64,000 bases of DNA from Sphingomonas sp. AR_OL41 (GTDB taxonomy: Bacteria; Pseudomonadota; Alphaproteobacteria; Sphingomonadales; Sphingomonadaceae), in contig NZ_JARYTI010000010.1 in NCBI RefSeq assembly GCF_029911635.1, positions 1 to 64,000 of the forward strand, written 5' to 3'. Below are positions 42,788 through 52,026 of this stretch, piece by piece. The notes beneath the pieces are model-generated. The model ran no database searches. It saw only the letters and a list, made by a program, of their open reading frames with translations, and had not been told where the DNA came from. The position numbers and the translations under genes were made by a program. Positions within the stretch are counted from its first letter, which is position 1; every line of letters begins with the position of its first letter.

Positions 42788-43828
42788 ATGCGACCGCCCA
42801 AGGCCACTACCCCGACCGGCAAGCCCAGCGGCCCGCTGAAAATGACCGATATCGCAAAACTGGCGGGGGTTTCCACATCGACGGTCTCGCGCGCGCTCGC
42901 CGAGAGCCCGCTGATCCCTGCCACCACGCGCCGCCAGATCCAGCAGATCGCGATCGATAACGGCTATGTCATCGATCAGCGCGGGCAGCGGCTGCGATCG
43001 AACCGGACGCGGACGATCTGCGTCGCGATCCCGCTCGGGCACGAAGCCGACCAGCTCATTTCCGATCCCTTTTTCCTCCAGCTCTTCGGTCACCTCGCCG
43101 ACGAGATTTCGGCGCGACATTACGACGTGTTGCTGTCGCGTATCCCGTCGCCGGCGCCGGGCTGGCTCACCCGCCACGTCCAGTCGCAAAAGGCCGACGG
43201 CTATATCGTCGTCGGGCAGAGCAACCAGCATGACGAGATCAACGCGGCGGCGCGGGCATTCCTGCCGCTCGTCGTGTGGGGCGCGCATCTGCCCGAGCAA
43301 GCCTATTGCTCGGTCGGGTCGGACAATGTCGGCGGCGCGCGCGCGGCGGTCGATGCGCTGCTCCAGGCCGGGCGTCGGCGGATCGTGTTTCTCGGGGCGA
43401 CGGCGTTGCCCGAAATCGAGATGCGGTTGCGCGGCTATATCACCGCGCTGGAACGCGCGGGGATCGCGATCGACGAGACCCTGATCCAGCCCGCGCATTT
43501 TACCGGCGATACGGCGCTCGCCGCGGTCCAGAGCCTGCTCGCGCGCGGGATCGAATTCGACGGCATCTTCGCGGCCTCCGATGTTATCGCGCTTGGCGCG
43601 TTGCGGGCCCTGCAGACCGCCGGAATCAGCGTTCCTGCCCAGGTGTCGGTCATCGGCTTCGACGATCTCGACCTTGCCGAACATGCGCATCCGCGACTGA
43701 CGACGGTGCGGCAGGATCTCGCGCACGGCGCGGCGGCGCTGGTGGAATTCCTGTTCCGCCGCCTCGACGGGGAGGAAACGCCCTCGGCAACCTTGCCGGT
43801 GCGGATCGTCGAGCGCGATTCAGTTTGA
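42788..43828 (+). CDS. LacI-family transcriptional regulator
   Basis: A 346-residue repressor. The N-terminal helix-turn-helix (about residues 19-65, MTDIAKLAGVSTSTVSRAL) is followed by a periplasmic-binding-protein-like effector domain ending near GFDDLDLAEHAHPRLTTV, the usual LacI/GalR signature. It is the only LacI-type gene in the window and lies at the end of the cluster whose promoters carry five TGCAATCG-type palindromes, so it is the probable repressor of those units. The inducer is probably a sugar from sucrose or the acyl-sugar. An unusual basic and proline-rich N-tail of about 17 residues precedes the DNA-binding domain. Confidence 0.88.
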   Translation: MRPPKATTPTGKPSGPLKMTDIAKLAGVSTSTVSRALAESPLIPATTRRQIQQIAIDNGYVIDQRGQRLRSNRTRTICVAIPLGHEADQLISDPFFLQLFGHLADEISARHYDVLLSRIPSPAPGWLTRHVQSQKADGYIVVGQSNQHDEINAAARAFLPLVVWGAHLPEQAYCSVGSDNVGGARAAVDALLQAGRRRIVFLGATALPEIEMRLRGYITALERAGIAIDETLIQPAHFTGDTALAAVQSLLARGIEFDGIFAASDVIALGALRALQTAGISVPAQVSVIGFDDLDLAEHAHPRLTTVRQDLAHGAAALVEFLFRRLDGEETPSATLPVRIVERDSV

Positions 43829-44347
43829 TCGAGCGCCGACGGACGCAGGATAGATCGCCTGGCTGGAATCCGGCGCCACTGATGATCGCCATGAAAGTCG
43901 TCTTCGCTGGATGAAATAGCGGGGCCATTCGCGAAAATCAGCGAGCCGTGGTGCCGCCCTAGATGGCGCTATTCCAAAAGCTGACGACGCTGAGCGGGTA
44001 AGCGCAGCATTTCTCTGTCGCGTGAGCGGTATGGACTGCACGACATGCCTTCCAGCGCCGCACCCGCGCCGTCAGCGCGGCCCGATGCCGGCGCAGCCCG
44101 CGTCGCCGACCATTCCCGCCGGTCTTGCGCAGGGGCGCCATGGATCTGCCGGCGCGCCATATACGCCTGACAGAGACGCCGGCCAGGGTCACGCCGCCGG
44201 ACCTGGCCGCTCGAACCATCGACCCTCGCCGCATTGTCGTGCCGGAAGTCGTGTCGGCACCAGCGGGATCGTCAAGCGGAGGACACCGCGATCGCCGCCG
44301 CCGCGGCTCTTTCGAGGATCCGCCGACACTGCCGCAGATCGGGATAC
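43829..44347. other. intergenic region without a supported gene
   Basis: About 520 bases between the LacI regulator and the GGDEF-EAL protein. The short frames here have no recognisable features. Nothing else convincing is visible. Confidence 0.5.
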
Positions 44348-46690
44348 TCAGGCCGAAGTCGATCGCCCCGCATGCCCGGCGAGCGGGGAAAGAGGCACAT
44401 GATCCAGGAGGGCACGAAGCTCGCTCTCCAGCAATGCCTTTGAGAACAGAAAGCCTTGAAGTTCATTGCAGCCTGCGATCTGGAGCAGGCATCCCTGTTC
44501 TTCGGTCTCCACGCCCTCCGCGGTGACGGAAAGTGCCATCGCATGCCCGAGCGCGATTACCGCCTGAACGATGGCAATCGCCTCGGGATCCTGGCCGAGC
44601 CGCTTCACAAAACTCTTGTCGATCTTGATGCTGTCGACCTTGAATTTCTTAAGGTAGTTCAGGCTGGAATATCCCGTGCCGAAATCATCGAGCGCGATGC
44701 GGAAGCCGGCCGAGCGCAGCTCTGCCAGCGCGGTCTTCACAAGGTCATTGTCTTCCAGGAGGATGCTTTCGGTCACCTCCAGTTCGATCTGCTGCGGCGC
44801 GATACCGGCGCCGCGTACGATGGACTTAATCGATCGTACCACATTTGCCGACCGAAACTGGACCGGTGAAATATTCACGGCCACCGAAAGCCCCGGCCAA
44901 TTTCCCGCCACCCGGCAGGCTTCGGCGAGGACCCAATCGCCAAGTGAATCGATGAGGCCGCAGTCTTCGGCGACCTGGATGAAGGCATCGGGCGCCAGCT
45001 CGCCGCGGGTGGGGTGCCGCCACCTGACGAGCGCCTCGAGCCCGACGATCCTGCTGCCGGAAGCGTCGAGCTTGGGCTGATAGGCCACGAACAGTTCGTC
45101 GCCGGCGCGCAACGCTGTCCGCAGTTCTTCTTCGATGACCCGCCGGCACGCGATGCTCTCGTCCATCTCCGGGCTGAAGAAGCGGTAGTCGTCGCGACCT
45201 GCCTCCTTTGCCTGGTACATGGCGATGTCGGCCTTTCGAAGCAGTTCGGTCTTGTCGGCCCCCGGTGCGGGACAGACGGCAATGCCGATGCTACCGCCGA
45301 CATGAACGTCGGATCCCATGATGTCGAAGGGCCGACGCAGTTCCGCAAGCGCCACCTCGGCGAAATCGGCCAATTGTTGCTTGTGACTCAAACCCTTGAG
45401 ACAGACCGCGAATTCATCGCCGCCCAGGCGCGCGACGACGTTGTTCTCGCCGACACGGCCCACAAGCCTCGCTGCCACCGCCTGGATCAACCTGTCGCCC
45501 GCAAGGTGGCCGAGCGTGTCATTGACGTTCTTGAAGCGATCGAGGTCGATCAGCATTACGCCGAGCAGGCGCCCTGCCCCGAGCTCGGCAATGGCCTCTT
45601 CGACGAACTTGTTGAACGCCGTCCGGTTCGGAAGCGCGGTAAGCGAATCGTGATTTGCCAGATACTGTGCCTGCGCCTCCTTGGCCTGAAGCTCAAGGCG
45701 CGCTTCGTTGAGCACGCCGATCGATCGCGCATCCCTCGACATGAGCCTGCCGATGTTCGCGACCAGCGCCGCCAGAAGGACGAGCAGGGCGCCGAGCGCG
45801 ACTCCGCTGGTCGGCAGCACCGATCCCAGAATGGCGCCGCCGGACATCTGCGGACGCCAGGTGAAATAGCCGACGCGCTGCCCGCGGGAAGATAAGAGCG
45901 GGACGCTATATTCGCCGGAGGCGCCGTCGACGGGTGCCGCGGTGATGCGCGCGCCGTCGATGCCCCGCTCGCGTCGCAGGGCATGCATCAGACTCGTGTC
46001 GAGGTAGCGAATGCTGACGAGCAGCGGCGCAGAACCGCCCGCGATATCGGATCTGGTATGCGGTACCATGCGCATGACACTGGCGACCGCGACCTTGCCG
46101 CGAAAGTAGATCAGATCGGTGGCGTGCACCGAGCGGGGCGATGTTCGCACGGTGCTATCCGGGCCTGGTCTTTGATTGGGCAGCCGCTCATGCGGATTCG
46201 CGGGCCCGGTATCCAAGCCGCGTGCCGCAGCGATGAGCGGGCGCAAGCCCGCGTCGACACGGGTGAAGGTTTCCGGCCTCACCCGGGTGCCATTCTCCAT
46301 GGCGTAGACAGGACGGCCCCTGCCGTCGATGATCAGGTCGAGCTCGTGATTGAAGACATAGTTCAACCACGCGCCGACATTCTCATCGAGCCAATCCAGA
46401 TTGGGCTTCTGCTTGTCGACCTCCGCGACGGCCGGGTCCCAGATCGCGACGCCGGCCTGGCTTTGCGCCAGCTCGTCGAGCGTCGCACCGATTGCGAGGC
46501 GAACTTCGTGTATCTGTCTTGCGCGTGCCGCCTGGTCGCTCCTTTCTGCCGTAATCCAAAGACTCCACAGGCCAAACAAGACAAGCGCCGCGGCGAAGCC
46601 GACAGCCGGCAACGCGACGAATGCGATGAAGCGCCGGCTCGGTCCGCCCCTTCTGGAAATGGGAAAATGAAACATCGAAACACGACCCAT
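44348..46690 (-). CDS. GGDEF-EAL cyclic-di-GMP signalling protein
   Basis: A membrane protein of about 780 residues. A first transmembrane helix (about 25-45) is followed by a periplasmic CHASE4-like sensor (about 50-275) and a second helix (about 290-310). The GGDEF domain then carries an intact RLGGDEF active site, so diguanylate cyclase activity is plausible. The EAL domain has EALVRW and later ELEVTES, DDFGTGYSSL and KIDKSFV, the residues needed for phosphodiesterase activity. The protein may thus both make and break c-di-GMP. ATG 46690 or 46675 could be the start; neither has a strong ribosome binding site. Confidence 0.88.
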   Translation of the reverse strand: MGRVSMFHFPISRRGGPSRRFIAFVALPAVGFAAALVLFGLWSLWITAERSDQAARARQIHEVRLAIGATLDELAQSQAGVAIWDPAVAEVDKQKPNLDWLDENVGAWLNYVFNHELDLIIDGRGRPVYAMENGTRVRPETFTRVDAGLRPLIAAARGLDTGPANPHERLPNQRPGPDSTVRTSPRSVHATDLIYFRGKVAVASVMRMVPHTRSDIAGGSAPLLVSIRYLDTSLMHALRRERGIDGARITAAPVDGASGEYSVPLLSSRGQRVGYFTWRPQMSGGAILGSVLPTSGVALGALLVLLAALVANIGRLMSRDARSIGVLNEARLELQAKEAQAQYLANHDSLTALPNRTAFNKFVEEAIAELGAGRLLGVMLIDLDRFKNVNDTLGHLAGDRLIQAVAARLVGRVGENNVVARLGGDEFAVCLKGLSHKQQLADFAEVALAELRRPFDIMGSDVHVGGSIGIAVCPAPGADKTELLRKADIAMYQAKEAGRDDYRFFSPEMDESIACRRVIEEELRTALRAGDELFVAYQPKLDASGSRIVGLEALVRWRHPTRGELAPDAFIQVAEDCGLIDSLGDWVLAEACRVAGNWPGLSVAVNISPVQFRSANVVRSIKSIVRGAGIAPQQIELEVTESILLEDNDLVKTALAELRSAGFRIALDDFGTGYSSLNYLKKFKVDSIKIDKSFVKRLGQDPEAIAIVQAVIALGHAMALSVTAEGVETEEQGCLLQIAGCNELQGFLFSKALLESELRALLDHVPLSPLAGHAGRSTSA

Positions 46691-47033
46691 GGGGAGAAAA
46701 GCGGGGAGCACCGAACGCGGCAACTCCTTCGCCCGTAAAGGAAGTGCACCGCAGGGTGTCTGCATCCATCATAGGTCAGCCGGGGTTGCCAATACGGTTT
46801 ATTGCCGCAGAGCTGGTCCCGGTGCTCACGGGAGCGCGGCGCCACGAGGCGGTGAGGATAGCTGATGACGTCTCCTGACAAGGCAGCCGTGCGGCGACCC
46901 GGCGCATGACCATGTCTGGCGACGGTAACCAGTTTTCGACAAGACTTTCACGATACAGTCGTTATGAATGCATTCTGCGAACACAACAGGTCGCACAACA
47001 CCTCCCCCGAATATTGAACGATCAGGACCAGAC

Positions 47034-47519
47034 ATGACCGACGATACCGCATTCAACGCTGTTGAACTGGCGACCGAACTGACCATCGCCTGGCTGTCCA
47101 ATCCGAACACCCGCGCCAATGCCGACGAGGTGCCGTCCTTCCTCGCCAAGATGCATCAGGCGGTGAACGAGCTCGCAACGCCATCAGCGCCCGCCATCGA
47201 GGAAGCGACGAGCGAATATATCCCGGCCGTCTCGGTCAAGAAATCGCTCGCCTCGAAGGATCACATCATCTCGATGATCGACGGCAAGCCGTACAAGACG
47301 CTCAAGCGCCATCTGGCAGGTCACGGCCTGACGCCCGCGCAATATCGCGAACGCTACAACCTCAAGGTCGATTACCCGATGGTGTCGGAGAACTATTCGG
47401 AAGCGCGCCGCGCCATGGCGCACAAGATCGGCCTTGGCCAGAAAGGCCGCGCCGCGCGGGCCACAAGTGCGACGGCGGCGAAACCGGCGCGCGTGCCGCG
47501 CAAGCCCAAGACCGCCTGA
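47034..47519 (+). CDS. MucR/Ros-family transcriptional regulator without zinc-finger cysteines
   Basis: A 161-residue regulator of the Ros/MucR family, which in alphaproteobacteria controls exopolysaccharide, motility and virulence genes. The conserved DNA-binding block is YKTLKRHLAGHGLTPAQYR, followed by YPMVSENY and a basic tail. The two histidines (RHLAGH) remain, but the cysteines that normally bind zinc in the first part are replaced in IISMIDGK. Cys-less relatives are known, so the protein may be functional. The ATG at 47034 follows ATCAGGACC. The gap of about 340 bases upstream holds no gene and could carry its own regulatory sites. Confidence 0.85.
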   Translation: MTDDTAFNAVELATELTIAWLSNPNTRANADEVPSFLAKMHQAVNELATPSAPAIEEATSEYIPAVSVKKSLASKDHIISMIDGKPYKTLKRHLAGHGLTPAQYRERYNLKVDYPMVSENYSEARRAMAHKIGLGQKGRAARATSATAAKPARVPRKPKTA

Positions 47520-47978
47520 TACGGCGGCGCGCCGACGTCCCAGCCATAAAGTCGGCGTGCTTGCCGCCGCTGCCATAGGCTGGCTCGTGGCGGTCTCGGG
47601 CGGCAATCCGTCCGGCATTTTCGGCGCGCCGTGTAACATGGGCGCTTGCCGGCCTGAGCCAGCGACACCTTCGCCGCGCTACCAAGCCCGATATCTCGCC
47701 GGCGACCATTTTTCTGGACGCGACAAACCCGGCATTTGGCCCCGGCGCCGCTCACCATCAGAAACAGACCATCTCCGTCACCGTGCCTGCCGGGCCGCTT
47801 CTCGGCTTTTGCAGCAGTTGGTGAGAGCAATCCCATCGCCAAATACGCCCACATTTCTTCCCACCGGCCAAAGCGATCACCTGCGAAAAGCAGCGGATGG
47901 GCGTGGACGCGAATCACCGCAAAGCCGCGGAAAACCTTGGTTTTCTTGGGCGCCTGCGGATGCGTGAGAGTGTAGAGT
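47520..47978. other. intergenic region between MucR gene and tRNA-Tyr
   Basis: About 460 bases holding the integrase remnant at 47642-47836. The stretch next to the tRNA is low-complexity and contains no further gene that I can support. An attachment repeat of the tRNA 3' end is not visible elsewhere in the window. Confidence 0.5.
47642..47836 (-). pseudogene. tyrosine-recombinase (phage/island integrase) N-terminal remnant
   Basis: On the minus strand an ATG at 47836 opens MGLLSPTAAKAEKRPG, and the text GDGDGLFLMVS with CRVQKNGRRRDIGLGSA follows. This is the DUF4102 N-terminal domain of P4-type integrases. Similarity ends after about 65 residues; the catalytic R-H-R-Y domain is absent. It lies 142 bases from the tRNA-Tyr 3' end and points the way expected for an integrase beside its tRNA attachment site. 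It is best read as the scar of a lost genomic island. Confidence 0.65.
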
Positions 47979-48064
47979 TGGTGGACAGGGCTGGATTCGA
48001 ACCAGCGTACGCTTGCACGGGCAGATTTACAGTCTGCTGCCTTTAACCACTCGGCCACCTGTCC
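47979..48064 (-). tRNA. tRNA-Tyr (anticodon GTA)
   Basis: An 86-base tRNA gene on the minus strand. The acceptor stem GGACAGG pairs with CCTGTCC, followed by A and an encoded CCA (47979-47981). Anticodon GTA is at 48028-48030 within CTGTAAATC. A long variable arm, as expected for tyrosine tRNA, and a T-arm containing GGTTCGAATCC are present. Confidence 0.95.
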
Positions 48065-48191
48065 AGATAAGCCGCTAAAAAAGCGAGGCGGTCCCATGCC
48101 GAGCGGGGGGCCGCGTGTCAACGGCTTGCGCCGCGCCTCGCGCACGAATAGCGCAGGGACAACGCCACGCCGTCCCCCGGGAGGACCCTCC

Positions 48192-49796
48192 ATGCGCCGC
48201 CTGCTGCTCGCTTCTGCTGCTCTTTTCGCTCTCGCCGTCCCGGCGTTCGGCCAGTCGGTCGACCGCAACCAGGTCAACCGCATCATCGACGAGGGCACGA
48301 CGCGCAGCCAGGTGATGCCGATTGCCGAGCATCTCGCCGACGTGATCGGCCCGCGCCTGACCAATTCGCCGCAGATGCGCCAGGCGGAAGCCTGGACGAT
48401 GGCCAAGTTCGGCGAATGGGGCCTGAAGGCCGTGCACCGCGAGGGTTTCGATTTCGGCCGCGGCTGGTCGATCGAGCGATCGAGCGTGCGCATGGTCTCG
48501 CCGCGGCCGATCCAGCTGACCGCGATTCCGATCGCCTGGACGCCGTCGACCGGCGGCACGATCTCGGCACCGGTGATCGTCGCGCCGATCAAGCGCGAGC
48601 GCGATTTCGACAAATGGCGCGGCAAGTTGAAGGGCAAGATCGTCATGGTCACGCTGCCCGACACCGGCTCCGAGCCGGGCGAGGGGGCGTTCAAGCGCTA
48701 CACCGCCGACGAGCTCGGCAAGCTCGACCAGTATCAGCAGCCGACCTACGCCGCCGCCGATCGCCGCGTCAAGCGGCTCGACTTCGCCAAGAAGCTCGAC
48801 GCCTTCCTCAAGGCGGAGGGCGCGCTGGCCTATGCCACCCAGTCGCGCTCCGACGGCAAGCTCGTCCATGGCGAGGGCTATCTGTTCGGCGTCGGCGACA
48901 CGCCGAGCGTGCCGGGGGTCGAGATCGCGGCGGAGGATTATCGCCGCCTCGCCCGCCTCGCCAAGTCGGGCACCGCGCCCACGGTCGAAATCGACACCGT
49001 CGTCCACTATGACGACAGCGATCGCAACGCCTATGACATCATCGCCGAAATCCCCGGCACCGACCCCAAGGCGGGTTATGTCATGGCCGGCGCGCATCTC
49101 GACAGCTGGGTCGCCGGCGACGGCGCGGCTGACAATGGCGCCGGCACCGCGATGGTGATGGAGGCGGCGCGGATCATCGCGGCGACCGGCGTGCGGCCGA
49201 AACGCACGATCCGCTTCGCCTTATGGGCGGGCGAGGAGCAGGGCCTGCTCGGCAGCCTCGCTTATGTCGAGAACCACCTCGCAACGCGCGGCAACCCCAA
49301 TGACCCCAAACAGACCGGGCTTGCGCTTTACATGGGCTGGTCGAACCGCTGGCCGATCACCCCGCGCCCCGGCTGGGGCGACCTCGCCGCCTATTTCAAC
49401 CTCGACAACGGTTCGGGCAAGGTGCGCGGCATCTATGTCGAGAACAACCAGGCGGTGGTGCCGACTTTCCGCGAGTGGCTCGCGCCGTTCGCATCGATGG
49501 GCGCAAACAACGTCGTGATCCGCAAGACCGGCGGCACCGACCATGTCTTCATGCAGGCGGTCGGCGTACCCGGCTTCCAGTTCATCCAGGACCCGCTGGA
49601 CTATGACAGCCGGGTGCACCACACCTCGATCGACACCTTCGACCATCTGAAAGGTGCCGACATGCGCCAGGCGTCGATCATCCTGGCTTCCTTCCTGGTC
49701 AATGCGGCCAATGCCGAGCGCGCTTTACCGCGCCCGCCGCTCCCGACCCAACCCGTGGTAACCGATCCCTATGCGTATAGTGACGACGATGAATAG
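48192..49796 (+). CDS. secreted M28-family zinc aminopeptidase
   Basis: A 534-residue peptidase with a signal peptide (cleavage near AFGQ, residue 21). A PA-type insert lies around residues 130-270. The M28 zinc site is visible as GAHLDSW, then GAADNGAGTA (Asp), WAGEEQG (catalytic and binding Glu) and DYDSRVHHTSIDTFD (His). It removes N-terminal residues from peptides in the periplasm or outside. GGGAGGACC lies 3-11 bases before the ATG at 48192. It is the first gene after tRNA-Tyr and does not overlap the next. Confidence 0.88.
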   Translation: MRRLLLASAALFALAVPAFGQSVDRNQVNRIIDEGTTRSQVMPIAEHLADVIGPRLTNSPQMRQAEAWTMAKFGEWGLKAVHREGFDFGRGWSIERSSVRMVSPRPIQLTAIPIAWTPSTGGTISAPVIVAPIKRERDFDKWRGKLKGKIVMVTLPDTGSEPGEGAFKRYTADELGKLDQYQQPTYAAADRRVKRLDFAKKLDAFLKAEGALAYATQSRSDGKLVHGEGYLFGVGDTPSVPGVEIAAEDYRRLARLAKSGTAPTVEIDTVVHYDDSDRNAYDIIAEIPGTDPKAGYVMAGAHLDSWVAGDGAADNGAGTAMVMEAARIIAATGVRPKRTIRFALWAGEEQGLLGSLAYVENHLATRGNPNDPKQTGLALYMGWSNRWPITPRPGWGDLAAYFNLDNGSGKVRGIYVENNQAVVPTFREWLAPFASMGANNVVIRKTGGTDHVFMQAVGVPGFQFIQDPLDYDSRVHHTSIDTFDHLKGADMRQASIILASFLVNAANAERALPRPPLPTQPVVTDPYAYSDDDE

Positions 49797-49806
49797 CAGC
49801 GCCAAT

Positions 49807-49925
49807 CCTCCCCGGCACGGGGAGGGGGTCCGCGGAGCGGTGGAGGGGGCTTGCCCCAGTCGATGCGCTTGCGGCACGCCCCCTCTACCATGCGACGCAT
49901 GGTCCCCCTCCCCGCTCCGGGGAGG
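49807..49925. repeat. large GC-rich inverted repeat (intergenic palindromic element)
   Basis: Arms starting CCTCCCCGGCACGGGGAGG and ending CCCCGCTCCGGGGAGG, with the inner pair GGAGGGGGCTTGCC / GGCACGCCCCCTC, form a long imperfect hairpin in the gap between the M28 peptidase and rlmB. Such elements are common in sphingomonads. Confidence 0.6.
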
Positions 49926-49933
49926 ATTTTAAC

Positions 49934-50680
49934 ATGGCCCGCCGTGGACACCGCCCCTCCCAGTCGCAAGCCGGCCGCCCGCGCTTCTGGGGCCGCCACG
50001 CCGTCACCGCGGCACTGGCCAACCCCGAGCGCGTCGTGCGCAAGCTGTGGGCGACGCGCGAGGCGCTGGCCGGGCTCGACATCCCCCCGGTGATCCCGAT
50101 CACCTTTGCCGATGTGACCGACCTGGCGCGGCTGGTGCCGTCCGACGCGCCGCACCAGGGCCTCGTCGCCGAGGTCGATCCGCTCGAGGACGTCTGGCTC
50201 GGCGACCTGCTCGAACAGGGCGCCAATGACCGGCGGACATTGGTCGTGCTCGACCAGGTCACCGATCCGCACAATGTCGGCGCGATCCTGCGCTCGGCCG
50301 CGGCGTTCGACGCGCTCGGCATCGTCACGCAGGACCGTCACGCACCGCCCGAATCCGGCACGATCGCGCGCTCGGCCTCGGGCGCGCTCGAGCTGGTGCC
50401 CTGGGTGCGCGTGGTCAATCTCGCCCGCGCCCTGGAGGAGATCGCCGAGGCCGGTTTCTGGCGCATCGGCCTCGCCGGCGAGACCCAGCAGACGCTGGCC
50501 GAGGCGATCGGCGAGGCGCGCATCGCGCTGGTGCTCGGCGCCGAGGGCGAGGGCCTGCGCCACAACACCGCCGAGCATTGCGACCAGCTTGCGCGCCTGC
50601 CGATCTCGCCTAAGGTGGAGAGCCTGAACGTGTCGAACGCGGCGGCGATCGCGCTCTACGCGGTATCGATACGAGGCTGA
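49934..50680 (+). CDS. rlmB: 23S rRNA (guanosine-2251-2'-O)-methyltransferase RlmB
   Basis: A 248-residue SPOUT-class methyltransferase that modifies G2251 of 23S rRNA using S-adenosylmethionine. RFWGRHAVTAALANP is the N-terminal substrate-binding domain. The knot contains DPHNVGAILRSAAAF, LVLGAEGEGLR and VESLNVSNAAAIALY (the three SPOUT motifs). The length fits the family. It ends in TGA that shares a base with a downstream ATG. Confidence 0.9.
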   Translation: MARRGHRPSQSQAGRPRFWGRHAVTAALANPERVVRKLWATREALAGLDIPPVIPITFADVTDLARLVPSDAPHQGLVAEVDPLEDVWLGDLLEQGANDRRTLVVLDQVTDPHNVGAILRSAAAFDALGIVTQDRHAPPESGTIARSASGALELVPWVRVVNLARALEEIAEAGFWRIGLAGETQQTLAEAIGEARIALVLGAEGEGLRHNTAEHCDQLARLPISPKVESLNVSNAAAIALYAVSIRG

Positions 50681-50697
50681 TGGCCGGGGGTAGCGCG

Positions 50698-51429
50698 ATG
50701 GGTCGGTTGTTCAAGGCGGCGGTGGCCCTGTTGCTGCCCTTCGCGCTCGCCAGCTGCGTGCTTGCCCCCGGCAAGTTCGTCTCCGTGCTGAAGATCGACG
50801 CCGATCATCATTTCAGCTTCAGCTATGTCGGCGAGGTCTACGCCATCGACATGGGCGACGAGATGAAGGGGCTGGGCGACACGCCCGCCGACAAGACCGA
50901 CCCGAGCAGCGACGACGGCACCGACAGCCCGACCGTGCGCCCCGCCGCGCTGCAGAAAGAAGGCAAGGACAGCCCCGCCGCCAAGAAGGCGGCGGCAGAC
51001 GCGCGCAACCGCGAGATTGCCGCGGCGCTGTCGAAGGAAGCGGGCTACCGCAAGGTCAGCTATGTCGGCGACGGCAAGTTCCAGATCGACTATGCTGTGT
51101 CGGGCACGCTCGATCACGCTTTCGTCTTTCCCTATAATCTCGACGCCGAGGCGGTGTTCCCGTTCGTCGTCGTTGAGCTGCGCGCCAACGGCACGGTGCG
51201 CGTCAAGGCGCCGGGCTTCGCCAATGACAGCAGCACCAAGAACGTGCCCGGCGCGGGCCAGCAGACCAGCAAGCTCGACGGCGTCTTCACGCTCGACACC
51301 GACGCCGAGATCGTCAGCCAGAACAATGAGGACGGCGCGACCGCTGGCACGCCGGGGCGCAAGACGATCGCCTGGAAGGCAACCCCGCTGACCAAGGATG
51401 CACCGACGGCGGTACTGCGGTTGAAGTGA
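50698..51429 (+). CDS. lipoprotein of unknown function
   Basis: A protein of about 243 residues with a lipoprotein signal peptide: LPFALASC gives a lipobox (LASC) with Cys near residue 20. The mature part has a charged linker rich in Asp/Ser/Lys and then beta-type segments. I do not recognise the family. ATG 50698 follows GGGGG; ATG 50680 (six codons earlier, overlapping the rlmB stop) is also possible. It lies directly after rlmB, perhaps co-transcribed. Confidence 0.7.
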   Translation: MGRLFKAAVALLLPFALASCVLAPGKFVSVLKIDADHHFSFSYVGEVYAIDMGDEMKGLGDTPADKTDPSSDDGTDSPTVRPAALQKEGKDSPAAKKAAADARNREIAAALSKEAGYRKVSYVGDGKFQIDYAVSGTLDHAFVFPYNLDAEAVFPFVVVELRANGTVRVKAPGFANDSSTKNVPGAGQQTSKLDGVFTLDTDAEIVSQNNEDGATAGTPGRKTIAWKATPLTKDAPTAVLRLK

Positions 51430-51437
51430 ACCTTCCT

Positions 51438-51632
51438 TCCCTCGCCCCGTAAGGGGAGAGGGTTGCGCAGACTTGGTCCGCGTCCTTCACGCGGGCCTAG
51501 TCGGAGCTGGGAGAGGGGTGGCGGCGCACTTGCGCCGCGCGGTCCAACGGACCGCTCAACCCCTCTCCCAAGCTTCGCTAGGCAGCAAGCTGCCAAGCTA
51601 CGCTATCCCTCTCTCCTTCCAGGGGCGAGGGG
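51438..51632. repeat. large GC-rich inverted repeat
   Basis: Arms CTCGCCCCGT...GGGGAGAGGG and GGGGCGAGG at the ends, with inner pairs GGGAGAGGGG / CCCCTCTCCC near 51510 and 51559, form a compound palindrome between the convergent lipoprotein and ferredoxin genes. It resembles the element at 49807-49925 in size and composition. Confidence 0.55.
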
Positions 51633-51642
51633 AAACGGTAAC

Positions 51643-51960
51643 TCAATCCTCGGCCGCGACCGTCACCTTCAGACCGTCCAGCGCGTCGCTGAACGCGATC
51701 TGGCACGACAGGCGCGAATATTCGTCGCGGTCGCTGGTCGAATCGAGCAGGTCGTTCTCGTCCTCGCTCATTTTCGGCAGTTTGGCCGCAAATTCCGGAG
51801 CGACATGGACGTGGCAGGTGGCGCACGAGCAGCAGCCGCCGCACAAGGCGAGCACTTCGTCGATACCGGCGTCGCGGATCACTTCCATCACCGAAAGGCC
51901 CGCCTCGCCCATGATCTCGCGTTCTTCCCCTTCGCGGGTCACGACGATAAGCTTCGGCAT
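51643..51960 (-). CDS. [2Fe-2S] ferredoxin (adrenodoxin type)
   Basis: A 105-residue electron-transfer protein. The cluster ligands are in [10 protein letters not shown] (first, seventh and tenth positions) and a later Cys in RLSCQI. The overall pattern C-x5-C-x2-C-xn-C is that of adrenodoxin/putidaredoxin-type ferredoxins that supply monooxygenases or iron-sulfur assembly. The ATG at 51960 follows a good GGAG; the ORF also contains an in-frame TTG just upstream. The partner is not evident from the neighbours. Confidence 0.9.
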   Translation of the reverse strand: MPKLIVVTREGEEREIMGEAGLSVMEVIRDAGIDEVLALCGGCCSCATCHVHVAPEFAAKLPKMSEDENDLLDSTSDRDEYSRLSCQIAFSDALDGLKVTVAAED

Positions 51961-52026
51961 CAAATTGCTCCTACAGGGTCGCGGCCGCCATGCCGTCCGA
52001 TCGGCCGCGAATCAAGGAAACTCCAC

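Noticed and set aside
47393..48694. A 433-residue minus-strand open frame spanning the tRNA-Tyr gene.
   Set aside because: It runs through the tRNA and antisense to the M28 peptidase. Only the internal part at 47642-47836 resembles a protein (integrase), so it is not one gene.
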